The notes beneath the pieces are model-generated. The model was given only the letters and a program-made list of their open reading frames with translations. It ran no database searches and was not told the DNA's origin. Positions 1 to 8,083 of a stretch of 23,159 bases of DNA are shown one piece after another; position 1 is the first letter of the stretch, and every line of letters begins with the position of its first letter. The translations under genes were made by a program, and so were the position numbers. This DNA is from Suilimivivens sp963638365 (GTDB lineage Bacteria; Bacillota; Clostridia; Lachnospirales; Lachnospiraceae): assembly GCA_963638365.1 (NCBI GenBank), contig CAVHRK010000021.1:1-23159 (forward strand). Reading direction: 5' to 3'.

Positions 1-285
1 CCATTCCCACCCTTCCGGCACATCAAATGGTATCTCATCCTCAATACATTTTACGGTTCCATCCTGAAACTTCTCATAATGTAAATTATCCTCACCTTTA
101 AAAATAATTGTATCATTCTTTATATCTTTGGCTTTGAGTTTTCCATCCTTGACCATCTGCTCTTTCTCAGCACGAATACGTTCTAATAATACCGATGCCG
201 GCTCATCGTTTGGGTTCTGTGGAACCAACTTACCACGAATAGCCAAATCAAGCACTTTCTCTCTTAATGCATTTGTCTCTATCAC
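1..285 (-). CDS. hsdS: Type I restriction specificity subunit HsdS (5' part only, cut by window edge)
   Basis: Reading the minus strand from a GTG at 285 gives 95 codons open to the window edge. The peptide begins MIETNALREKVLDLAIRGKL and continues with VPQNPNDEPASVLLERIRAE and ends in IPFDVPEGWEW. This is the characteristic N-terminal stretch of HsdS proteins just before the first target recognition domain. HsdS binds the DNA target and directs both methylation and cleavage by the HsdR2M2S complex. The GTG overlaps the hsdM stop codon (GTGA, 282-285), a typical translational coupling arrangement. The recognition domains lie outside the window, so the target sequence and the intactness of the gene cannot be judged. 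No in-frame ATG is present near the start. Confidence 0.9.
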   Translation of the reverse strand, partial: MIETNALREKVLDLAIRGKLVPQNPNDEPASVLLERIRAEKEQMVKDGKLKAKDIKNDTIIFKGEDNLHYEKFQDGTVKCIEDEIPFDVPEGWEW

Positions 286-1712
286 AGCTCAATACCTCCC
301 AAAATCTCCTGTAGTTTGGAAATCGCCCCTACAATAGCAGTAGCCTTATCCTCCATATCAGAAAGAAGTTCAGTAACTGTTCTATCATCTTTTTCCTCTA
401 AATCTATCCATTTGAAATCAAGCTTTAATTGTTCACGCGAATAAACTTCATCCTCCGTAAACTTTCTCCATCTTCCATTCGGATTTTCTTCTGAATATGT
501 TTGTTTTCTATCTTCCGTATGACCAGCACAGTAGCACTCCACAAAATCATCAAGATGTGCTCGTGTCATCGGCTTAGTTGCCATAGTATGCTTAATACCC
601 GTTCTATAATCATAGACCCAAATATCTTTTGTCATTTTTCCTTTTTCAAAAAACAAAACATTTGTCTTCACACCGCCAGCATAGAAAATACCAGTTGGCA
701 ATCTAAGTATCGTATGTAGATTAAAGTCCTTCAATAGTTTTTCACGAACCTTCGCGGTTGCATTTCCATCAGTTAGAACATTATCTGGTAAGACAACCGC
801 AACTCTTCCTCCAGTTTTTACAATAGACATAATATGTTGTAAAAAATTAACCTGATTATCCGAAGTCTTTACAAATTCAGGTCTGTTCGCATATACCTCT
901 ACACTACCCTGTGGTCTTACCCCAAATGGGGGATTTGCAAGAATAACATCATACATATCATCTGATGTATCCAACAAAGAATCCTGACATACAATCGGAC
1001 TCTTAGTAGTTCCTATATCGTGCAAATATAAATTCATTGATGCAAGTGTTACTACAAGTGGTGTATTGTCAGCACCAAACAAAGCATGATTTTTCAAAAA
1101 ATTCTGCTTTGAAATTTCTTTACTTTGAACTTTCATATGATCAAATGCAGCCAACAAGAAGCCTCCGGTACCACAAGCAGGATCTGCTACTGTTTCAGTA
1201 ATTTTCGGATCTGTAACTTCTACCATAGCCTTTATCAATGCTCTTGGTGTAAAATATTGTCCTGCGCCGCTCTTTTTATCCTGACCATTCTTTTCTAGAA
1301 TAGCCTCATAAATAGCACCTTTCAAATCACCATCCATCATATACCAGTTTTCACTGGATACCATTTCTATTACTCTAGCAAGCAATACTGGACGATCAAT
1401 TTTATTCGATGCTTTGGTAAATATGGTGCCAATCAATCCCTCATCCTTGGCTAATTCCTTAAGTATTTCCTCGTATTTTTCAACCAAGTCTGTGCCGCTC
1501 AACTCTGAAAGTTCCTTCCACTTATAACCTTCTGGAATAGAACTTGCAAGTCCTAGATTTTCCTTTTCGTCATCCATCTTCAAGAAAAGAATATATGTAA
1601 GCTGAGTTAAATAATCCGTGAATCCAACACCGGCTGCCGCTAGAACATTGGCAATATCTCCGACCTTCTTTACTAATGCTGCTTCACTTTTTGTTTGTAT
1701 AATATCTGCCAT
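282..1712 (-). CDS. hsdM: Type I restriction-modification DNA N6-adenine methyltransferase HsdM
   Basis: This 476-residue protein methylates adenine in the target chosen by HsdS, using S-adenosylmethionine. An N-terminal helical HsdM domain covers roughly residues 10-130. It is followed by GQYFTPR at 151-157, the SAM-binding motif DPACGTGGF at 177-185 and the catalytic motif NPPFG at 260-264, all hallmarks of gamma-class N6-adenine methylases of the HsdM/N6_Mtase family. The length is normal for the family and no key residue is missing. It starts 4 bases after the hsdR stop and overlaps hsdS by 4 bases, so R, M and S are co-transcribed and probably translationally coupled. Confidence 0.96.
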   Translation of the reverse strand: MADIIQTKSEAALVKKVGDIANVLAAAGVGFTDYLTQLTYILFLKMDDEKENLGLASSIPEGYKWKELSELSGTDLVEKYEEILKELAKDEGLIGTIFTKASNKIDRPVLLARVIEMVSSENWYMMDGDLKGAIYEAILEKNGQDKKSGAGQYFTPRALIKAMVEVTDPKITETVADPACGTGGFLLAAFDHMKVQSKEISKQNFLKNHALFGADNTPLVVTLASMNLYLHDIGTTKSPIVCQDSLLDTSDDMYDVILANPPFGVRPQGSVEVYANRPEFVKTSDNQVNFLQHIMSIVKTGGRVAVVLPDNVLTDGNATAKVREKLLKDFNLHTILRLPTGIFYAGGVKTNVLFFEKGKMTKDIWVYDYRTGIKHTMATKPMTRAHLDDFVECYCAGHTEDRKQTYSEENPNGRWRKFTEDEVYSREQLKLDFKWIDLEEKDDRTVTELLSDMEDKATAIVGAISKLQEILGGIEL

Positions 1713-1716
1713 ACCT

Positions 1717-4467
1717 TTATGCCACCTTTAATATAAATTTTGATAATGTTTGTATTTCATTAGTCAACGACGGAATTCCAAAACTCATGACACCTTTACG
1801 CCACAAATCTGTATCCACAGCATTTAACTCTGCAATGGAAATCGCACCTTCATTGAGTATATACTCTGCAATTTGTTTCATAATCTCTTTTTGTTCTTCT
1901 GTCAACACACGCTGTGCCTGTCCGCAATACAGACTAAATCGTTGTGCATATCCATTTAGTAAACTTGTTAATTTCGTATTTTTACGATACGCAAAACGAA
2001 CTATCTGTATCAAATTTGTAAGCATGTTAACATTAGTTTTTATATCTAATTCTTCAACACAACCTTCTGTATCAAGCAATTTGTAATTTTTCCATACCTG
2101 ATATACACCATATTGCTTACTTTCCGCTAACAACCTTTCCTGTAACTCACTTAACATTGTGTGCGTAATTAATACATCCTCAGCGTTATAAATAATTCTG
2201 AGTGCTTCAATACTATCTTTGTTTTCATATAAAAACTTTTCAAAGTTATCAATATAATCTCTGGCAGATTCCTTTGAAAAACCTTCATATAACAACTCGT
2301 CTGTATCTGGTGAAACAATATGATATCCCTTTTGCATTTCAAGCAATTTCTTTCGAGCCGGAATGTTGCTAATCAAACTATATATAAGTCCCATTCTCAT
2401 AAAATTATCATGTGATGGGCTTATATATTCCACCATAATTCCTTCTGTGAACGCTTGGTTAATATTATTTGCGATTGTTCTTGGAGCAAATCCATAAGAT
2501 GTAATAAAATAATCCAAATGATGTCCAAATAATGCATCATCCTCATATCTCCTATTGATTGTTGAACAATAATCTCTAAGAAGCATCATGTTCTCATCAC
2601 TCACTTCATTATGTGCTAAATGTTCTAACAAATGCTCTAAGGACAATATCTTACGCGTACCACCAGAAGTTTTGCCTGGTCTGGGAATGCACTTTTCATG
2701 TTCTGTTACACCAACTGCATCAACAATATAATAACATTCTTTTGTATGTGCATTTGGCGTCACTTCTCTTAACTTGTCCTCTTTGATCACTCTACATCCA
2801 CGTCCCTTCATCTGTGTATAAAGGACATCTGATTGCACATCTTTCATAAAAAGAACAACTTCCAACGGTCTAACATCTGTTCCGGTTGCTACTAATGTTA
2901 CAGTAACAGCAATACGAAAATCTTTCTCTGTACGAAAATCTCTTATCAATGCATTTGAATCACCCGATGAATACGTTATCTTTTGCACATAATTTTCAGG
3001 AACTTTACCACCTTCAAATTCACTTCCGAACACTTCCTTCGCAACATTTACAATCTCTGTTGCATGATTATCATCTTTGGCAAAAATCAAAGTTTTTGGA
3101 ATATATTCCCAGCACTCTTCTCGTTCTGGATACAATTCAGTATAAAGTGCATTCTTATAAGCTTCCAAAACCGTTTTCATTTGATTTCTATTAATAACAG
3201 ATCTATCCAGTTGAACTGGTGCATATTCAATTGTATTGTCGACTGCATATGTTGTAGCCTCTGAATTTCTCTTGAAAATTTCAACAATCTCCGTTCCCGC
3301 TTCAATTGTACCTCCATGCTCCGTAACTTCTGTCGCAATTCTGTACACGCGAGCAGGAACATTTACTCCATCGACAACAGAATCATCATATGTATACTTT
3401 TCAATTACATTATTATTAAAATAACTATATGCCTCTGGAGTTGGTGTTGCTGTAAGTCCTAACACTTTTGCACCAGAAAAATAATCTAATACCGCTTTCC
3501 ACTTACCATAAATAGAACGATGACACTCATCCACCACAATCAACTGAAAATAGTCCGGAGGAAGCTTTAAATCACTCCCTAATTGTACCACTTCTTCAAG
3601 TTCTTTTTCCTCTACTCTTTTTGTATTTTCATCCTCAGCATCTTCGTTATCATCCGTTAAAGTTTGACCTGTTAATACCGCAAATAATTTTTGTATCGTC
3701 GATATGACTATATCCCCTTTTATATCATCTTCTTTCCTAAGACGATGGATTTTATATAAATCACTTAAAGCTCGTTGTTTTTCTGTTCTATCAAATAAAT
3801 TAAATTCACTCTCTGTTTGTCTTGCAAGATTATTTCTATCTACCAGAAATAACACTCTCTTTGTGGATGTATAATTTAACATACGATAAGAGGCTAAACA
3901 AGCTAAATATGTTTTACCTGAACCAGTTGCAAGAATTGCAAGATTTTTCTTATTTCCACTTTTCAATGACTTTTCTAAATTTATCTCTGCCTTGTACTGA
4001 CACTCTCTTAAGCCTTGTTTTTCCAACAATGGCAGAGCACCAAATTCCGATTTTTTACCAATTATCTGTAACATTTTTTTAGGTGAGTGCATTTCTGTCA
4101 ATTCTTCATACTCGCTATCTGGTACAAGCATATTTTTATAATAAATTTTATTACCATTCGCCATATACACAAGTGGTATAAGATTGTCGAACCACAAGCC
4201 ATACCAAGACTGCGGATTAACAGCATATCCTTCCGCCTGTTTTTCAACAGCCTCTCCTAATGGATTATCTTCTTTTTTAGCTTCGACAACCGCAATAGCC
4301 TTATCTTCTATGAATAGTAGATAGTCACTCTCTGTATTGCCACGCATAATAGCTTCCTTTACTGCTAGGGTGCTATTGGGCACATACTCATTTCTTGACA
4401 CAATCTCCCATCCTGCATTATTTAATTGCTTATCTATTTTTACACGTGCTCGTTCTTCCGGTTTCAT
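1717..4467 (-). CDS. hsdR: Type I restriction endonuclease/translocase subunit HsdR
   Basis: This 916-residue motor and nuclease subunit translocates DNA in an ATP-dependent way and cuts unmodified DNA. The N-terminal PD-(D/E)XK nuclease shows D48 (ESDYLL) and E62-x-K64 (VEAKK). The superfamily 2 helicase core shows Walker A ATGSGKT at 180-186, DECH at 313-316, TATP at 339-342, motif V ATGTDVRP at 527-534 and motif VI QMKGRGCR at 552-559. The rest is the C-terminal HsdM/HsdS docking region typical of EcoEI-type R proteins. An acidic insert lies at about 270-292 between motifs. All catalytic motifs are intact. The 92-base gap to the upstream DUF262 gene is the largest within the island and could hold a separate promoter, although I see no convincing one. 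Confidence 0.95.
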   Translation of the reverse strand: MKPEERARVKIDKQLNNAGWEIVSRNEYVPNSTLAVKEAIMRGNTESDYLLFIEDKAIAVVEAKKEDNPLGEAVEKQAEGYAVNPQSWYGLWFDNLIPLVYMANGNKIYYKNMLVPDSEYEELTEMHSPKKMLQIIGKKSEFGALPLLEKQGLRECQYKAEINLEKSLKSGNKKNLAILATGSGKTYLACLASYRMLNYTSTKRVLFLVDRNNLARQTESEFNLFDRTEKQRALSDLYKIHRLRKEDDIKGDIVISTIQKLFAVLTGQTLTDDNEDAEDENTKRVEEKELEEVVQLGSDLKLPPDYFQLIVVDECHRSIYGKWKAVLDYFSGAKVLGLTATPTPEAYSYFNNNVIEKYTYDDSVVDGVNVPARVYRIATEVTEHGGTIEAGTEIVEIFKRNSEATTYAVDNTIEYAPVQLDRSVINRNQMKTVLEAYKNALYTELYPEREECWEYIPKTLIFAKDDNHATEIVNVAKEVFGSEFEGGKVPENYVQKITYSSGDSNALIRDFRTEKDFRIAVTVTLVATGTDVRPLEVVLFMKDVQSDVLYTQMKGRGCRVIKEDKLREVTPNAHTKECYYIVDAVGVTEHEKCIPRPGKTSGGTRKILSLEHLLEHLAHNEVSDENMMLLRDYCSTINRRYEDDALFGHHLDYFITSYGFAPRTIANNINQAFTEGIMVEYISPSHDNFMRMGLIYSLISNIPARKKLLEMQKGYHIVSPDTDELLYEGFSKESARDYIDNFEKFLYENKDSIEALRIIYNAEDVLITHTMLSELQERLLAESKQYGVYQVWKNYKLLDTEGCVEELDIKTNVNMLTNLIQIVRFAYRKNTKLTSLLNGYAQRFSLYCGQAQRVLTEEQKEIMKQIAEYILNEGAISIAELNAVDTDLWRKGVMSFGIPSLTNEIQTLSKFILKVA

Positions 4468-4494
4468 AAATCTACCATCCTTTCGTATAAGGTT

Positions 4495-4515
4495 CTGATA
4501 ATTAAAAATTATCGG
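4495..4515 (-). other. Small AT-rich inverted repeat between the DUF262 gene and hsdR
   Basis: GATAATT (4497-4503) and AATTATC (4507-4513) form a perfect 7-bp stem with a 3-base AAA loop, extendable by a T.G and a C-G pair to 4495 and 4515. It sits in the 92-base gap upstream of hsdR. There is no T-run after it on the minus strand, so a classical terminator is unlikely. It could tune hsdR expression or processing of the transcript, but this is conjecture. Confidence 0.35.
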
Positions 4516-4559
4516 AAGTTCATAATCAAAAAAATACTTTGATTCATTGGTATAATTCT

Positions 4560-6371
4560 TTACATTCTCTCGTAATACTTCTGTATCAAAGCTGCCATCA
4601 TTTTACGTCTCTCAGTTAAAAACTCATCATAGTTCTCAACTGTCATATTCATAATATTTTGTGGAATACAGTTCTCTTCAAGATTTGTCATGAGCAAGTC
4701 TTTATCTACAATATTTCCAAGCACGATATTTCCACATTCACACTGCTTCATTACCTTTCCAAAATATACATTCGGTGCATCATCGCTAACCGCTTTATTC
4801 ACCTGTGTATCAAGGTATATGTAATTCGCAACTTGATTATATTTCGTCTTATTATCCACACCATTACTTTTCAGATAGCTACGAGGGAATATATGGTGCA
4901 CATCTCCGGAAATAGTAATCAAATCCGCAACTTTCGTACCATTCATCAACATAGAATTACAGTTCATATTAATCTGTGCTGCTAAGAATGTATTAAACGC
5001 CGGGCTATTAACAGATGATGTTTCCAAATTCTGAGGCAATGTAACTGTCCAAAAAGTTTCTGAAAGTGCTGAAGCTTCAACATCTGATAAAAATGTTAGG
5101 AATCCTTTCTCACCAATAGTTCTCATATCATGGTCCATCTGTGTTTCCGGTGAACCAATATATCTTGAAGTCAAGGTTGAAAGAACAAACCATTTCTGCA
5201 CATATCTCTTTATCTGTGCATTCGGAATTGCCGGGTCATCTAACAACATCAAATACAATGTATATGCAAAGTCCAATGTCATCCTTGAATTAAGGAGCTT
5301 GCTTGATACATATCCGGCACCCTTAATCGCCATAACAAATTGAGAGAAATTGTACTGGTTGATAAAATTCATAATACCTGAGTCCAATTTCCCATAGGAC
5401 TCTTCTACAATATCTTCTCTGAATTCCTTCGTAACGAAATCACGTCCCGAAAGCAAGCTAACCAAGTCTGCCAATTTACCTCTTCTAAACTGATGCATAA
5501 ACGATACTCTAAGCATATCGCCATAATCCGGATCGTAGATGTCATCATAATCTTTTGCTAACCATTTTATTTTGTCCGCATATTTCGATGCTTGAAATTC
5601 TGCATCATGTGTTAATTGTGAATAGAAATCCGGTTTTACCGCCAAATGGCAGAAGTAATCCACGGTCTTTCTCATAAGGCTACCTGCATGAATTGTATCT
5701 GCTGCCATTTTAGACATTACGAAGTCTGACTGACTAAGTGCTGTACCCTTGGAATTGATACGAATAAATATTTCTGTAACTTCATCAATATCCAAAGCCG
5801 CATCCAACTCAATAACACCTATCTGACGATTGGCAATTCCTTTTAATGCAGTTACAGCCTTATTCACTTCATTAGGTTTTATACCTTCATTCACTTCGCA
5901 ATATTTCATCGCAAAATCAAAAGAATCAAACTCAGTATCAAAAACTACCGAAATATCCGGTATCCAACGCTTATCCTTTAAATGAGACGCATCCTGCACA
6001 GCAAAACACTTTGTCTCATCCTCCGCCAACGGATTAAATGCTATCTTTATTCTGTCCTTGTTAAAGTCATCATCTAAAACTTCTTTTCCGGCAATAGCAG
6101 CCATTAACGCAGTAACTCTTTGCTGACCATCAATCAGCACTTTCTTTCCGTTTGCTTTACCGCCATCCTTAGTCTTAACATCAGGATTTTTCCATGTGAT
6201 AATATATCCTGTTGGATAACCATTATATAATGAGTCAATTAAATCTCTTACCTGACTTCTCTTCCACACAAATGGTCTCTGAATTTCAGGAATTACAAAA
6301 TCCTCTGCATCAATCAAACCAAGGATTGCACTAACTGAGTATTGCATTAATGTAAACTTTTCACCTGTCAT
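4560..6371 (-). CDS. Single-chain GmrSD-like nuclease (DUF262 + DUF1524)
   Basis: This 603-residue protein carries an N-terminal DUF262 (GmrS-like, ParB/sulfiredoxin-type) domain with PEIQRPFVW at 28-36, IDGQQRVTAL at 80-89 and FIRINSKGTALSQSD at 203-217. The C-terminal DUF1524 (GmrD-like, His-Me/HNH) nuclease domain shows VHHIFPRSYL at 492-501 and a following NYIYLDTQVNKAVS. In known members (GmrSD, BrxU, SspE) the DUF262 part binds and hydrolyses nucleotide and the DUF1524 part cuts DNA, often modified phage DNA. Both signature motifs are intact. It lies 23 bases after abiH and upstream of hsdR in the same direction. A role as a type IV-like restriction enzyme complementing the type I system is inference; the specificity is unknown. 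Confidence 0.88.
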   Translation of the reverse strand: MTGEKFTLMQYSVSAILGLIDAEDFVIPEIQRPFVWKRSQVRDLIDSLYNGYPTGYIITWKNPDVKTKDGGKANGKKVLIDGQQRVTALMAAIAGKEVLDDDFNKDRIKIAFNPLAEDETKCFAVQDASHLKDKRWIPDISVVFDTEFDSFDFAMKYCEVNEGIKPNEVNKAVTALKGIANRQIGVIELDAALDIDEVTEIFIRINSKGTALSQSDFVMSKMAADTIHAGSLMRKTVDYFCHLAVKPDFYSQLTHDAEFQASKYADKIKWLAKDYDDIYDPDYGDMLRVSFMHQFRRGKLADLVSLLSGRDFVTKEFREDIVEESYGKLDSGIMNFINQYNFSQFVMAIKGAGYVSSKLLNSRMTLDFAYTLYLMLLDDPAIPNAQIKRYVQKWFVLSTLTSRYIGSPETQMDHDMRTIGEKGFLTFLSDVEASALSETFWTVTLPQNLETSSVNSPAFNTFLAAQINMNCNSMLMNGTKVADLITISGDVHHIFPRSYLKSNGVDNKTKYNQVANYIYLDTQVNKAVSDDAPNVYFGKVMKQCECGNIVLGNIVDKDLLMTNLEENCIPQNIMNMTVENYDEFLTERRKMMAALIQKYYERM

Positions 6372-6394
6372 ATAGCTACCTTCCTTCTTCTATA

Positions 6395-7507
6395 TCAACT
6401 TGCATTCCTTTTTTCCAAGCCCAGAAAATATGTATCATTCTTTTCAAATGTAACAACATAAATGTGTCGCTTAACTTCTTCAATGTCTGCTTCTATTACA
6501 TTTTTATGCCTTATACATGCTTGAACAAATTGTTCTTTTATACTTTCTTCATTCTCGCAACCATATTTGTATATTATCAATTCAGCTCCATTTTTGCTAA
6601 TGCATTCGAATATCTGATCCAGCCACCAGCCATCAGTTTTAGAAATAGACATACCATACATTATAAATAGCTTTGTATCTTCAAAGTATGATTTATATCT
6701 CACATCATATCTAGACCAATATGATTTAATTAATCGCTTCTCTTTTGATGTTCCCTTATTAAAATCAGGTATATCTACTCCAAATAAAATTGACCTTGGA
6801 ACATCTTGAATTCCATGTGGATGAATAACACTTGTCACCAAATAAGAAGAATATCTTGTAGGATTCGATGTTAATACCATTTCTGGATAAAACTCAAAAT
6901 GTCGATCTGCATTTCTATATGTATGAGGATCAAATTGTCCCTTATCTAAATACATGTAATTATCCAGTAACGATGTGTAACAAAAATCCACAAAAAGAAA
7001 GTTGTATAAATCATAATGATCCGTTGTTGCCGGAAACTTTATATCACAAGTATTTGGCAAGTCTTTCATAAAGTGGGATAAACTTTGTATTGCCAACGCC
7101 TTCTCTTTTACATCTGCATTCATTTCTAGCAAAACCGAAGAGTCCACTAAATTATTCAAAAAACGTGTGAAATACGCTTGAAATTCATCTACACATTTTT
7201 CTATCTCATCTATTTCCACAGTTCTGTCTTCTAGCAACTTACTAATTGTTTCCTCAAAATCACTCCAATTTTCTCTGCCATTTAATAAATCTTCCGTCAT
7301 TCTTTTAAACAGAATATTATTTTCATCACATAAACGAAAATATTTAAGATATTCATAAAAATCATTGTAGGTTGATGTTTTTCCCGGCAAACTCCCCGTA
7401 TTATACTTATTCAATATCGCAACATCAAACCCATTCCCAACCAAAACCATAATATTATGTTGTTTCCTTAACACGTCAAATGTCTCTCTATCATAATTTT
7501 TAAACAT
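6395..7507 (-). CDS. AbiH-family abortive phage infection protein
   Basis: This protein of 370 residues carries the AbiH-type N-terminal signature VLVGNGFD (residues 21-28), followed by TSTYNDFYEYL, and the late motif IMYGMSISKTDGWWLDQIF. Family members protect lactococci and others from phages by abortive infection; the molecular mechanism is not well established. I place the start at the ATG at 7507, because AAGGAG at 7522-7517 lies 9 bases upstream; a TTG at 7513 would leave only 3 bases to that site. It is the first gene after the XRE regulator and is followed after 23 bases by the DUF262 gene, which suggests co-transcription. The paired GNGFD and YGxSxxxxD motifs recall SIR2-like folds, an impression only. 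Confidence 0.85.
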   Translation of the reverse strand: MFKNYDRETFDVLRKQHNIMVLVGNGFDVAILNKYNTGSLPGKTSTYNDFYEYLKYFRLCDENNILFKRMTEDLLNGRENWSDFEETISKLLEDRTVEIDEIEKCVDEFQAYFTRFLNNLVDSSVLLEMNADVKEKALAIQSLSHFMKDLPNTCDIKFPATTDHYDLYNFLFVDFCYTSLLDNYMYLDKGQFDPHTYRNADRHFEFYPEMVLTSNPTRYSSYLVTSVIHPHGIQDVPRSILFGVDIPDFNKGTSKEKRLIKSYWSRYDVRYKSYFEDTKLFIMYGMSISKTDGWWLDQIFECISKNGAELIIYKYGCENEESIKEQFVQACIRHKNVIEADIEEVKRHIYVVTFEKNDTYFLGLEKRNAS

Positions 7508-7670
7508 TATCAAAATCTCCTTTGTAAATATAAAATATCACCATATAAAACCTTTTTATATCTCTTAACGCACTTCCCATTCCCCTTTTTTCTAGCCGTT
7601 TTGTACACAATTTCTTTTACAAATGTTAATATAAAAATACAGTTATTATATTGTTAGTTACACTTCTAAA
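7508..7670 (-). promoter_or_regulatory. Leader/promoter region of the abiH-hsd island
   Basis: This AT-rich gap separates the XRE gene from abiH. On the minus strand there is a TATAAT at 7650-7645, but the box at the -35 distance (TAATTT or TTAATT) is weak, so the promoter is tentative. A perfect 8-bp inverted repeat, ATATAAAA (7543-7550) and TTTTATAT (7554-7561), lies 36 bases upstream of the abiH start. A looser TTTGT..ACAAA repeat lies near 7601-7625. The TTACACTTCTAAAT sequence at 7658-7671 lies directly upstream of the TATAAT, where a repressor could block it. Confidence 0.4.
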
Positions 7671-7671
7671 T
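7658..7671. promoter_or_regulatory. Candidate XRE operator, copy 1
   Basis: TTACACTTCTAAAT matches TTATACTTCTAAAT at 7900-7913 in 13 of 14 positions. This copy overlaps the stop codon of the XRE gene and lies just upstream of a TATAAT box leading into abiH. Binding by the XRE protein is inferred from the placement only. Confidence 0.4.
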
Positions 7672-7865
7672 TAATATTCAATTATATCATCTATTTTACA
7701 ATCCAACGCTTTACATATCTTAACCAAAATCTCCACACGAACATCTTCATTTCTACCAAGCTTAGCCATCGCATTTGTACTGATTTTAGCCTCTCTTATA
7801 AGCTCTGTTTTCATCATCCCACGCTCATTCAAGATGCCCCATAATTTATCATAATTAACCGCCAT
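7671..7865 (-). CDS. Small XRE-family (Cro/C1-type HTH) transcriptional regulator
   Basis: A 64-residue protein consisting of little more than one helix-turn-helix domain. MKTELIREAKISTNAMAKLG (residues 18-37) contains the turn and recognition helix, and the closing VKICKALDCKIDDIIEY is typical of the minimal XRE/HipB-like regulators common in Firmicutes. GGAGG at 7876-7872 sits 6 bases before the ATG. It lies immediately upstream of the defence genes and in the same orientation, as expected of a controller (C-protein-like) regulator of restriction or abortive infection genes. Its own promoter is unusually good and carries a repeated sequence at the start site, which fits autoregulation. The direction of control (repression or activation) cannot be told. 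Confidence 0.88.
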   Translation of the reverse strand: MAVNYDKLWGILNERGMMKTELIREAKISTNAMAKLGRNEDVRVEILVKICKALDCKIDDIIEY

Positions 7866-7899
7866 TTTAATCCTCCAATTTCAATGAACAATCTGACAT

Positions 7900-7913
7900 T
7901 TATACTTCTAAAT
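7900..7913. promoter_or_regulatory. Candidate XRE operator, copy 2
   Basis: TTATACTTCTAAAT abuts the -10 box (7914-7919) of the XRE promoter on its downstream side, covering the expected transcription start. It differs from the copy at 7658-7671 in one base. The position suits repression of the XRE gene by its own product. Inference only. Confidence 0.42.
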
Positions 7914-7942
7914 ATTATAGCACTTTTTGTCATATTTCTCAA
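7914..7942 (-). promoter_or_regulatory. Sigma-A type promoter of the XRE regulator
   Basis: On the minus strand TTGAGA (7942-7937) and TATAAT (7919-7914) are separated by 17 bases, and TGC directly before TATAAT makes an extended -10. This is a near-consensus vegetative promoter. Transcription should start near 7907, about 40 bases before the XRE ATG. Confidence 0.75.
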
Positions 7943-8034
7943 TCAAAAATTGAAGTTTGCAATTTGCAAGAACACATCAGCTACACTTCCACATTTTCAT
8001 TATATCAAACCCACCTGTCCAATAATCTTCCCAC

Positions 8035-8066
8035 AAAAAATGCCGGTCAGATTGCTCCAACCGACA
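8035..8066 (-). terminator. Rho-independent terminator after the rlmD operon
   Basis: On the minus strand TGTCGGT (8066-8060) pairs with ACCGGCA (8047-8041) through a 12-base loop, with one G.U pair, and is followed by six T (8040-8035). It lies 17 bases after the stop of the small gene at 8084. Confidence 0.75.
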
Positions 8067-8083
8067 CTCCACATTGGCTCTTT

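Noticed and set aside
4500..4560. Separate promoter for hsdR
   Set aside because: AT-rich, but I found no -35/-10 pair with acceptable spacing; left as a possibility only.
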